Of a stretch of 64,000 nucleotides of DNA, positions 17,816-24,893 are shown piece by piece (the stretch's first letter is position 1; every line of letters begins with the position of its first letter). Source of the DNA: an uncultured bacterium (GTDB taxonomy: Bacteria; Bacillota_I; Bacilli_A; RF39; UBA660); contig CANSHI010000001.1 in NCBI GenBank assembly GCA_947646655.1, positions 1 through 64,000 of the forward strand, given 5' to 3'. The position numbers were made by a program, and so were the translations under genes. Under the pieces are notes generated by a model. That model made no database searches, had not been told where the DNA came from, and saw nothing but the letters and a program-made list of their open reading frames with translations.

Positions 17816-19320
17816 TTTCTTATTAAACTGTCTCCAGTCATCGAAGCGGGTTTAATTAACCTTAATAAATCGATCATAGTTGGTGCGATATCCGCTAAGA
17901 TGCCATCGTGTAAAGTTAAATCCTTTTTAGTTATTATAAATGGGACGGGATTTGTCGTATGGCTAGTTACTGGATTGTGAAAGTTATCCCACATAATATC
18001 GCAGTTTCCATGATCAGCAGTAATGATAAGTGTGCCCTTTTTTTCTTCTATTTTATCATATAATCGCTTTAAGCAAATATCAAGATGTTCAACAGCTCGA
18101 ATGGCACTTTCATAGTTTCCTGTATGACCAACCATGTCGCCATTTGCATAATTAAGAATAACGACATCATAAACTTCTTCATCCAGTTTTTCAATGAGGG
18201 TATCTGTTATTTTACTTGCTGACATTTCTGGTAAGTGGTCATATGTTGCTACTTTAGGTGATGGGATGAGAATTTTATCCATATGAGCATAATCTTTTTC
18301 TTTACCACCGTCAAAAAAATAAGTGACATGAGCATATTTTTCGGTTTCGGCTATGCGAAGCTGTGTTAAGTTATTTCTTTCTAAATATTCACCTAAGGTA
18401 AGATCTAATTTTTGATGCGAAAAAGCGTGGGGAGCTTTAACCGTGTCTGTTACAGGGAACATAGTCACAACTTTTAAATTAGTTAATTCTTTTGTTTCTA
18501 ATGGAGAGGCGGATGGATTAGTTATTGCTGTAAAGAGTTCTCTTAATCGGTCTGGTCGAAAGTTAAAGGTTATAATGCCATCACCATTTTTAAGCGGTGT
18601 TCCCCCTTCAATTAGTCCTGGTATAATAAATTCATCTGTAATGGATTTATCCCAGTTTTCTCGAATTAAATCTTCGGACTTTTTATATGTCGGACCTTCC
18701 CCATTAACAATTACATTGTATGCTAATTTTATGCGGTCGTAGTTATTGTCTCTATCCATTGCATAATAGCGGCCACTTATGGTCGAGATAGTACCTAGAT
18801 TTAATTTTTTAAGTTTTTCTTCTAAAAGCTTCATATATTTAATGCTACTGTGAGGATCTGTATCTCGTCCATCTAGAAATAAATCGAGGTAAACATTTTT
18901 CAAATTATGCTCTTTACACATTTCTAAAAGAGCAAAAAGATGATCGATATGGGAGTGTACTCCACCATCCGATAATAAGCCCATGATGTGTAAATTTGAA
19001 TCGCTGGTTTTTATATGATTAATAGTTTTTATGATTTCTTCATTGGCAAAAAAACTTTTATCTTTAATACAATGATTTATCATTTCAAGCGGTTGGTAGA
19101 CGATACGTCCAGCGCCTATATTCGTATGTCCCACTTCGCTATTCCCCATTTGACCATCAGGAAGTCCAACATATGTACCACTTGCTTGAAGTATCGAATG
19201 AGGGTAATTATTCCAAAGATAATCATAAGTAGGAGTTTTTGCGTTTTTAAAAGCGTTTCCATCAGAAATCTCTCTTATTCCACATCCATCTAAAATACAA
19301 AGTACTAGCGGTTTTTTCAT
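17803..19320 (-). CDS. gpmI: 2,3-bisphosphoglycerate-independent phosphoglycerate mutase
   Basis: This 505-residue GpmI interconverts 3- and 2-phosphoglycerate. It belongs to the alkaline-phosphatase superfamily and uses two Mn ions. The ATG at 19320 follows AGAGAGTGAAGCTT; a GTG three codons upstream overlaps that ribosome site. The metal-binding Asp is in VLCILDGCG (near residue 11) and the phosphoserine in MGNSEVGHTNIG (near 61). The distal metal sites are in NYANGDMVGHTG and ITADHGNCD. The last codons (after SLIR) come from unrelated sequence, probably an IS end, so the C-terminus is rewritten. The 3' end was also duplicated downstream (15628-15897). Confidence 0.93.
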   Translation of the reverse strand: MKKPLVLCILDGCGIREISDGNAFKNAKTPTYDYLWNNYPHSILQASGTYVGLPDGQMGNSEVGHTNIGAGRIVYQPLEMINHCIKDKSFFANEEIIKTINHIKTSDSNLHIMGLLSDGGVHSHIDHLFALLEMCKEHNLKNVYLDLFLDGRDTDPHSSIKYMKLLEEKLKKLNLGTISTISGRYYAMDRDNNYDRIKLAYNVIVNGEGPTYKKSEDLIRENWDKSITDEFIIPGLIEGGTPLKNGDGIITFNFRPDRLRELFTAITNPSASPLETKELTNLKVVTMFPVTDTVKAPHAFSHQKLDLTLGEYLERNNLTQLRIAETEKYAHVTYFFDGGKEKDYAHMDKILIPSPKVATYDHLPEMSASKITDTLIEKLDEEVYDVVILNYANGDMVGHTGNYESAIRAVEHLDICLKRLYDKIEEKKGTLIITADHGNCDIMWDNFHNPVTSHTTNPVPFIITKKDLTLHDGILADIAPTMIDLLRLIKPASMTGDSLIRKQTF

Positions 19321-19412
19321 AAGCTTCACTCTCTCTATAAATCATTATAACATTAAAAGATAAAAACTTAAAATGAAAGATTTTTAAAATTGTAAAGAAA
19401 AAAGATAAATAG

Positions 19413-20163
19413 TTAGTTATTATCTTCTTTCAAACAAAATAGTGCATAAATTGGTATCGACTTGATTTTCTTTTTAGGATCAAAGCCAAAGTTTTTGGTA
19501 CTTATTCGATAGCTTACTTCGGGGTTATATGTTTCTCTATAGACATCTAGGCTTTTTGATTGAGTGTTATCCCCTGCTTTAGCTTCAAGTGGTATGATTT
19601 TGCTATCTTTGTATAGAAGAAAATCGACTTCGCTTGTGGCATCGTTTTTCCAATAATATAATGAATAACCTAAACTAGTTAATTCACTAGCTACATAATT
19701 TTCTGTTAATGGGCCTTGAAAATACCTAAATTGTCTAATAAGATATCGGATGGTTTAATTTCGGATAAAACTGAAAGAAGTCCTACATCATTTATAAATA
19801 TTTTAAAGAAGTCATCTTTTGAATAAGCTTTGAGAGGGATAGTCGGCAAACTTACTTGAAAAGATTGTAATATCAAATTAGATTCTAAAAGCCAGTCAAG
19901 TGCCAATTCATAATCACGACTTCGAGCATTTTTATCAATTTTTGAGTATTGAAATTTTTTTGACTGATTAGTTAATTGAGTTGATATCGAATCATATATA
20001 TTTTTTATCTTTTTCGTTTCTGATTTATTTTTTACATATCGTTGCATGTCATCAAAATAAGATATTATTATACTTTCTAAAATCGATTTATCATACTTAG
20101 TTGTATCAAATTCACTTTCAATAAAGGATTTAGTCGATTCTGGCATGCCACCACATACTAAGT
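19413..20163 (-). pseudogene. DUF4143/AAA_14-type ATPase, C-terminal remnant
   Basis: This frame begins at KYLVCGGMPE, the middle of the family. It continues through YDKSILESIIISYFDDMQRY, runs out of frame near 19720, and resumes as FQGPLTENYVASEL...DFLLYKDSKIIPLEAKAG, the nuclease-like C-terminal domain, to a stop at 19413. There is no P-loop domain on this piece. The missing middle part lies on the same strand at 21591-21790, beyond a ~1.4-kb insertion. Gene and frame are broken twice. Confidence 0.8.
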
Positions 20164-20237
20164 ATTTTTACATCAAAAGTTTAGTTTTTAGTGAAAATTT
20201 CCTTATTTTAAAAGATGTCAATCAAATATCATGATTG

Positions 20238-20261
20238 TTTTACTACTAATTTACTACTTTT
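20238..20261. repeat. direct repeat of the insertion, left copy
   Basis: A 24-bp block (TTTTACTAC, three bases, TTTACTACTTTT) is repeated at 21435-21458 with two mismatches. The copies bracket the toxin-antitoxin and Nudix cargo. Confidence 0.6.
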
Positions 20262-20287
20262 ATTTAAAAATCAAGCCTAAAAGTCTT

Positions 20288-20432
20288 TTGACAAAAACAA
20301 TAAAATATGTTATTATGAATATGTCAAGGAAACTTGCATAAAATAAAAAAGGAATACCTAGTTTTGACGAGTTAGGTACTATTCCAAAAATATTTGTTTT
20401 AGTACCGACTTATACAGTTGGTACTATTTTTA
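20288..20432 (+). ncRNA. candidate antisense RNA (antitoxin) convergent to the 30-aa peptide
   Basis: A perfect promoter, TTGACA-N17-TATTAT (20288-20316), predicts a transcript from about 20323. It has a hairpin (20351-20385) and a terminator (TAGTACC / GGTACTA then T-run, ending near 20432). No open reading frame is present. It overlaps the 3' end of the opposite-strand peptide mRNA by roughly 90 nt, the geometry of RatA/TxpA-type and SR4/BsrG-type loci. Confidence 0.6.
20345..20385 (-). terminator. terminator of the toxin mRNA
   Basis: On the minus strand GGAATA.TACCTA pairs with TAGGTATTCC and is followed by six T. The stem is strong and the loop is within the antisense RNA region. Confidence 0.7.
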
Positions 20433-20502
20433 TTAAAATGATTAAAATCACAATAATAAGGAGTATTATGATAGTACAAAGATATTTCTCTGATTTTCTC
20501 AT
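20410..20502 (-). CDS. 30-residue hydrophobic peptide, candidate type I toxin
   Basis: The ATG at 20502 follows the near-perfect ribosome site GGAAGGAGGTGAAATT. The product starts MRKSEKYLC, continues with about 16 consecutive aliphatic residues (10-24) and ends IKIVPTV: one membrane helix with basic flanks. Upstream lies TTGTTT-N17-TATAAT (20602-20574). The 5' leader contains CTCCTTTAC, which could pair with the ribosome site. A convergent RNA overlaps its 3' end. These are the hallmarks of type I toxins such as TxpA, BsrG or Fst, though the sequence matches none that I recognise. Confidence 0.6.
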   Translation of the reverse strand: MRKSEKYLCTIIILLIIVILIILIKIVPTV

Positions 20503-20573
20503 AATTTCACCTCCTTCCACTTTTATAAAGTAAAGGAGAATAGTACCCAAACTAACTAAATATTCCTATAGAT

Positions 20574-20602
20574 ATTATACTATTAATAGCATATAAAAAC
20601 AA
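20574..20602 (-). promoter_or_regulatory. promoter of the 30-residue peptide
   Basis: TTGTTT (20602-20597), a 17-bp spacer and TATAAT (20579-20574) lie on the minus strand. The predicted leader is about 65 nt and carries an anti-Shine-Dalgarno stretch. Confidence 0.6.
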
Positions 20603-20643
20603 GCGAACAAATGAAGAATTATATAAAGATATTGGAGGTTTGC

Positions 20644-21231
20644 ATGAAAAGTAACTTATTAAAAATTTTAGATGATTATTTGTTATTATTTCCTGAAGAA
20701 AAAGAAAGACAATCTAGGATATTGGATTATCTAAAAAAATCAAAGGATAAAGATATAATTGATTGGAATAACTTTAAGGGTCATATAGTTGCTGGAGGTT
20801 TTATTTATGCAAAAGAAGAACATAAATTTTTAGTTTTATTCCATAAAGATTTAAAAATGTTTTTATATCCAGGTGGACATGTTAATGATAATGAAAAAAA
20901 ACCATTGCAGACTGCTAAAAGAGAAATTATAGAAGAAACAGGTTTAAATAGATTTAAACAATTAAAATTATCTGAAAATGAACAAATTCCAATTGATATT
21001 GATACTCATTTAATTGAATATAACGAAAGATTAAACTTACCAGAACATTATCATTTTGATTTTAGATATTTATTTATAGTAGATAAGATTTCTAGAATAA
21101 AAATTGAGCAAAACGAACTATCTAGCTATAAATGGATAGATATTAATGAATTAGAAAATGATTTAAATTATGGAAAAATAGTAAATAAAATTAAAAAAAT
21201 ATTAGTAATAAAAGATGTAAATGATTTTTAA
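20644..21231 (+). CDS. Nudix hydrolase
   Basis: This 195-residue protein has the full Nudix box at about residues 81-103 (GGHVNDNEKK...REIIEETGL). It therefore hydrolyses a nucleoside diphosphate linked to another moiety; the substrate is unknown. The ATG at 20644 follows TGGAGGTTTGC and is preferred over the in-frame ATG 11 codons upstream. An N-terminal helical extension of about 45 residues precedes the core. Codon use is very AT-rich and lacks the GTCGAT/ATCGAT-style codons common in the neighbouring chromosomal genes. This fits arrival with the insertion. Confidence 0.85.
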   Translation: MKSNLLKILDDYLLLFPEEKERQSRILDYLKKSKDKDIIDWNNFKGHIVAGGFIYAKEEHKFLVLFHKDLKMFLYPGGHVNDNEKKPLQTAKREIIEETGLNRFKQLKLSENEQIPIDIDTHLIEYNERLNLPEHYHFDFRYLFIVDKISRIKIEQNELSSYKWIDINELENDLNYGKIVNKIKKILVIKDVNDF

Positions 21232-21289
21232 AAACAACTTTAATTTAAAAATTATATTATTAAAAAAGTTACTACATGCTACGTGCTAC

Positions 21290-21398
21290 ATAATAAGGGT
21301 AATACTATCCTTATTATGGCGAGGACTTTAGTGGCTACGCCACTAGTCTCGCTCATAAGTTATATTTGATACTATGACATTTGCTATAGTATCTTTTT
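21290..21398 (+). other. three tandem hairpins, the last a terminator
   Basis: Hairpin 1: ATAATAAGG / CCTTATTAT. Hairpin 2: a long stem GCGAG...TAGTGGC / GCCACTA...CTCGC. Hairpin 3: GATACTAT / ATAGTATC followed by TTTTT, a terminator for the Nudix gene. The first two are stronger than a terminator needs and may be recombination or RNA structures. Confidence 0.6.
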
Positions 21399-21434
21399 AA
21401 TATTTTAAAATTAATACTTTAAATAATTTCTGAA

Positions 21435-21458
21435 TTTTACTACCAGTTTACTACTTTT
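21435..21458. repeat. direct repeat of the insertion, right copy
   Basis: This matches 20238-20261 at 22 of 24 bases. Confidence 0.6.
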
Positions 21459-21590
21459 GAAGGTGAAAATATGAAAAGTTATAGCAATTTATAAAAATAT
21501 TCTTTAAAAACAAAAATACTTTAAACGCTTATAAATACAGATTATAATGCTATTTAAGAACTTATAAAAAGATGATCACGAAAATGCAAT

Positions 21591-21790
21591 ATTTTTTATA
21601 TAAAAAGATGGCTTTTTCATGTATAGATGTCAATAAGGGTTTATTATCTTTAAAAGCATTTTCAATTTGTTCTATAAGACTATTTTGATTACAAGCCTGC
21701 AAAAATTCGTGAAAATTCATGGGATACAAAGTTTTTATCCAAACTTTTCCTACTGGGAACGATATTTTAGAACGTTTTAGTTTAACTCAC
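21591..21790 (-). pseudogene. DUF4143/AAA_14-type ATPase, middle remnant
   Basis: On the minus strand this reads LKRSKISFPVGKVWIKTLYP, then MNFHEFL, then IHEKAIFLYKKY. That is the segment of the ATPase family directly before the YLVxGGMPE region found at 20163. It lacks a start and the P-loop domain. The frame is lost upstream of 21790. It is the other half of the gene interrupted by the insertion at 20164-21590. Confidence 0.75.
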
Positions 21791-21823
21791 TGTACTTCTA
21801 TTTTTGCATAAAGTCAATATATT

Positions 21824-21873
21824 TCACGTTTTTCTAAGGACTTTTTGCCAAAATTCTCACGTTTTTCTAAGGA
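21824..21873. repeat. two exact 17-bp direct repeats upstream of the dehydratase genes
   Basis: TCACGTTTTTCTAAGGA occurs at 21824-21840 and again at 21857-21873, 33 bp apart (about three helical turns). It lies 60-110 bp before the start of the next operon and could be a regulator site. Confidence 0.5.
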
Positions 21874-21933
21874 AGATTAAATTTATCATTAAAATTTGAC
21901 TTGAAAATATACTTAAATGAGATGATAAAATTT

Positions 21934-22851
21934 ATGAATGAAATAACAGTAGGAATACCTGCAACACTTTTGTATTATAAGTATAAAGAATTATGGTTAA
22001 ACTTTTTTGGTAAATTAGGAATAAAAGTAGTTTTAAGCCCAGAGACCGATAAAGAAATTTTAGACTCTGGTATAAAGCACAGTTTGGATGAGGCATGTCT
22101 TGCCATGAAAATATATATGGGGCATGTAGCGTATTTAAAAGATAAATGCGATTATATTTTAGTTCCAAGGCTCGAATCTGTCAAAAAATGTGAGAAGTTG
22201 TGTACTAATTTTGCAGCATTGTACGATTTGACGAGAGCTACGAGCGATGTCAAAATAATTCATTATAACGTCGATGTCGATAAAAATAAATCGGAAGAAG
22301 AGGCATTTATCAAGCTTGGTAAAAGTTTGGGTTTTTCACGAGTCGAATCTAAAAGTGCCTATCTTTTAGCTAAACAAAATGAAAGAATTTTGAAAAAAGC
22401 TAAACTCGATACTCAGTTAAACAAGATTAAAAATAGCAAAAAGATAAAAATATTATTAGCAGGTCATCCTTATAATTTGTACGATAAGTTTATCGGTGGT
22501 CAAATTGTGGAAGTATTAGAAAAATGTGAGGCGGATATTTTTTATTCAGATATATATGATGATGTACATGTACCTCGCGATATGCCAAAAATTAGTAAGG
22601 CCAATTATTGGACTTATAACAGAGAGATGATCGCTTCAATTGCTTACTATGAACCTCAAGTCGATGGCATTATATTGGTAACTTCTTTTCCGTGTGGTCC
22701 CGACTCTTTAAGCAATGAGATGATTTTGAGAAACGTGCATATTCCTATTACGAATTTAATCATGGATGAAGAAAATTCTACTACTGGTTTAGAGACAAGA
22801 ATCGAATCGTTTATCGATATAATTGAAGAAAGGAAAAAGATCAATGAGTAA
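21934..22851 (+). CDS. 2-hydroxyacyl-CoA dehydratase-like protein (DUF2229 type)
   Basis: This 305-residue protein is of the kind called acyl-CoA dehydratase activase-related. IGIPA-like N-terminus TVGIPATLLYYKY, DEACLAMKIYMGHV near residue 50, LVPRLES near 72 and FPCGPDS near 250 are typical. In many Bacillota this domain, the next protein and the activase are fused into one very large protein. Here they are three separate overlapping or adjacent genes. The ATG at 21934 fits the family start. The substrate is unknown; no CoA-handling gene lies nearby. Confidence 0.8.
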   Translation: MNEITVGIPATLLYYKYKELWLNFFGKLGIKVVLSPETDKEILDSGIKHSLDEACLAMKIYMGHVAYLKDKCDYILVPRLESVKKCEKLCTNFAALYDLTRATSDVKIIHYNVDVDKNKSEEEAFIKLGKSLGFSRVESKSAYLLAKQNERILKKAKLDTQLNKIKNSKKIKILLAGHPYNLYDKFIGGQIVEVLEKCEADIFYSDIYDDVHVPRDMPKISKANYWTYNREMIASIAYYEPQVDGIILVTSFPCGPDSLSNEMILRNVHIPITNLIMDEENSTTGLETRIESFIDIIEERKKINE

Positions 22852-23911
22852 AAAAGAAGTGCTTAGTTTCCCTCATTTAGGCGACTATTATATTCCTATA
22901 AAATTTTTGTTATCACATATAAGTGATTATGAAGTAAAAGAAGCTCCTCCTATTACTAAGAAAACGATCGAACTCGGTACAAAGTATTCTCCTGATTTTG
23001 TGTGTGTACCTTTTAAGTATAATTTAGGCAACTTTATAGAAACTTTAGACAATGGAGCGAGTATTCTTTTCCAGGCGGGCGGTGGCTGTAGGTATGGTTA
23101 TTATCCCGAGGTGCAAGAAAAAATATTAAAAGATTTAGGTTACGATTTTAAGATGATGACTATCGGTGAATCGGGAATAATAAATTTTAAAAGTTTGAAG
23201 AATGTTGTAAAAAAATTGGGCCATTGTGGTATGACAAAGGCTTTATATTATACTTTCTTATCAGTTTTAATGGTTCGGTTTATGGATAAAGTGGATGTTT
23301 ATATTAGAAAAAATATCGGTTTTGAAGTGAAGAAAAACAGTTTTTTAGAATTGAAAAAAGAAATGCTTCAGGAGTTTTCAAAGTGTAAGGGGTATTTTTC
23401 TCTATTTAAAACTTATCGGAAATATATGAAATTGTTTAAGAAGCTAAAAGTCGATAAGCCGAAGAATTGCTTGAGGGTGGGAATAATTGGAGAACTTTAT
23501 ACTTCGATGGAACCTTATGCTAGCTACTTTTTAGAGATGGAATTGGCCAATATGAATATCGAAGTTACAAGATTTACTAATGTCACTTACCTACTTTATC
23601 AAAAAAAATTGCAGGAAAAAAAGATGTTACGTAAGATAAAAAATTATTGTAAATATACTTTGGGTGCTGACGGGATGGATAATGTTTATAGGTCTAAATA
23701 TTTAATAGATAAAGGGTTCGATGGTATTATACATATAAAACCTTTTGGTTGTACTCCTGAGATTGGGGCAATACCTATTATAAGAAAAGTTTGTAGTGAG
23801 GCTGGGATGCCGATTATTTTCTTCTCTTTCGATTCCCAAACGAGTGAGACAGGAATTAAAACGAGATTAGAAGCATTTTATGACATGTTAAAGATAAGGA
23901 AAGGTGATTAG
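22844..23911 (+). CDS. 2-hydroxyacyl-CoA dehydratase-like subunit
   Basis: This 355-residue protein starts MSKKEVLSFPHLGDYYIPI after GAAAGGAAAAAG. It overlaps the preceding gene by 8 bp (translational coupling). CVPFKYNLGNFIETLDNGA near residue 55, FQAGGGCRYGYY near 80 and HIKPFGCTPEIGA near 295 match the C-terminal part of activase-related large proteins. The conserved cysteines probably bind an iron-sulfur cluster with its partners. It abuts the activase gene with no gap. Confidence 0.8.
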   Translation: MSKKEVLSFPHLGDYYIPIKFLLSHISDYEVKEAPPITKKTIELGTKYSPDFVCVPFKYNLGNFIETLDNGASILFQAGGGCRYGYYPEVQEKILKDLGYDFKMMTIGESGIINFKSLKNVVKKLGHCGMTKALYYTFLSVLMVRFMDKVDVYIRKNIGFEVKKNSFLELKKEMLQEFSKCKGYFSLFKTYRKYMKLFKKLKVDKPKNCLRVGIIGELYTSMEPYASYFLEMELANMNIEVTRFTNVTYLLYQKKLQEKKMLRKIKNYCKYTLGADGMDNVYRSKYLIDKGFDGIIHIKPFGCTPEIGAIPIIRKVCSEAGMPIIFFSFDSQTSETGIKTRLEAFYDMLKIRKGD

Positions 23912-24877
23912 ATGCAAGCTTATTTAGGGGTGGACATAGGTTCTATTTCTACTAAAGGAGTAATAATAAACGACTCGAATGAAATTTTGGCAGAGAGTTA
24001 TATATGGACGAAAGGAAATCCTATTGAAGCGGTGAAACAGTTAATCGATAATCTTAAAAGTCAAGTGGATCCAAAAGATTTAAGAATTGTTGGGATTGGA
24101 ACAACTGGTTCAGCAAGAAAATTAGTAGGAACGATGTTAGGTGCTAATGTTGTAAAAAATGAGATAACAGCCCATGCTGTTGGTACTTTGTCTTTGTATC
24201 CCGATGTGCGAACAATTTTTGAGATCGGTGGCCAAGATTCAAAGATCATTTTAATCGAAAATGGTGTGGTTGTCGATTATGCGATGAATACTTTGTGTGC
24301 AGCGGGAACAGGAGCTTTTTTGTCGAGTCAGGCAGCTAGACTGGGTGTTGATGTCGAAAATTTTGGAAGTATCGCTTTGACAAGTAAAAATCCTACAAAA
24401 ATAGCCGCGAGATGCACCGTCTTTGCAGAAAGCGACTTGGTGCATAAAGCTCAAATGGGCTATCGGAAAGAAGATATTATTGCTGGCCTTTGTAACAGTG
24501 TCGTATCTAATTATTTAAACAATGTCGGAAAAGGTAAAAAGATCAAAACTCCGATCATTTTTCAAGGTGGCGTTAGTAAAAATATTGGTGTTAAAAAGGC
24601 ATTTGAGGAAGAAGTAGGAAGCGAAGTTATAGTTGATAAAAATGGACACTTAATGGGAGCTTTGGGTGTAGCCATACTTTCTAAGAATGCTTTAAATAAA
24701 ACGGATTTTAACTTTTCTGTTTCGGAAGATAATTTTGAAACTAAGGGAGTCGAATGTAAGGGATGCCCGAATAGATGTGAGATCATATGTGTTAGTAGAA
24801 ATGATCAAATGATCGATGCTTGGGGCAATCGTTGTAGTAAAGGTGATTTACTGAGCAAACAAAATAGAGGACTATGA
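23912..24877 (+). CDS. BcrAD/BadFG-type ATPase, acyl-CoA dehydratase activase
   Basis: This 321-residue ASKHA-fold ATPase resembles HgdC-type activators, which use ATP to drive electron transfer to a dehydratase. The phosphate loop GVDIGSISTKG is at residues 5-15. The cluster ligands are the Cys in NTLCAAGTGAF and the Cys in AARCTVFAESD, the usual pair for a [4Fe-4S] shared by a homodimer. The C-terminal 45 residues add a Cys-rich tail (ECKGCPNRCEIIC and NRCSKG) not found in short activators, perhaps a second cluster. It is last in the three-gene set and followed by a bidirectional terminator. Confidence 0.88.
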   Translation: MQAYLGVDIGSISTKGVIINDSNEILAESYIWTKGNPIEAVKQLIDNLKSQVDPKDLRIVGIGTTGSARKLVGTMLGANVVKNEITAHAVGTLSLYPDVRTIFEIGGQDSKIILIENGVVVDYAMNTLCAAGTGAFLSSQAARLGVDVENFGSIALTSKNPTKIAARCTVFAESDLVHKAQMGYRKEDIIAGLCNSVVSNYLNNVGKGKKIKTPIIFQGGVSKNIGVKKAFEEEVGSEVIVDKNGHLMGALGVAILSKNALNKTDFNFSVSEDNFETKGVECKGCPNRCEIICVSRNDQMIDAWGNRCSKGDLLSKQNRGL

Positions 24878-24892
24878 GCTAGTCCTCTATTT
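24862..24892. terminator. bidirectional terminator between activase and der
   Basis: AAATAGAGGACTA / TAGTCCTCTATTT is a 13-bp perfect stem with a five-base loop, placed between convergent genes. Confidence 0.9.
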
Positions 24893-24893
24893 G

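Larger units (their letters stand above)
20164..21590. mobile_element. ~1.4-kb insertion carrying a toxin-antitoxin pair and a Nudix gene
   Basis: The segment separates two pieces of one ATPase gene. The left piece starts at KYLVCGGMPE and the right piece ends at FLYKKY. Rejoining them restores the family order. The host sequence TATTTTT(A) occurs at both junctions, as a short target duplication would. Inside are a candidate type I toxin-antitoxin locus, a Nudix gene with codon use unlike its neighbours, three hairpins, and two 24-bp direct repeats near the ends. No transposase or integrase is present. The exact ends are uncertain by about 10 bp. Confidence 0.55.
21232..21590. other. non-coding right part of the insertion
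   Basis: No gene was seen. It holds three consecutive hairpins (21290-21398), the right direct repeat (21435-21458) and AT-rich sequence to the insertion end. Confidence 0.5.

Noticed and set aside
20471-20535. 21-codon frame on the plus strand with an AAGGAG site, opposite the 30-residue toxin
   Set aside because: The AAGGAG is the complement of toxin codons, the frame ends in the toxin's own ribosome site, and it has no promoter of its own.
20238-21458. attL/attR of a tyrosine-integrase element
   Set aside because: The direct repeats lie inside the insertion ends, not at the junctions with the ATPase halves, and no integrase gene is present.
21824-21873. CRISPR array
   Set aside because: Only two repeat copies, a short 16-bp gap and no cas genes.
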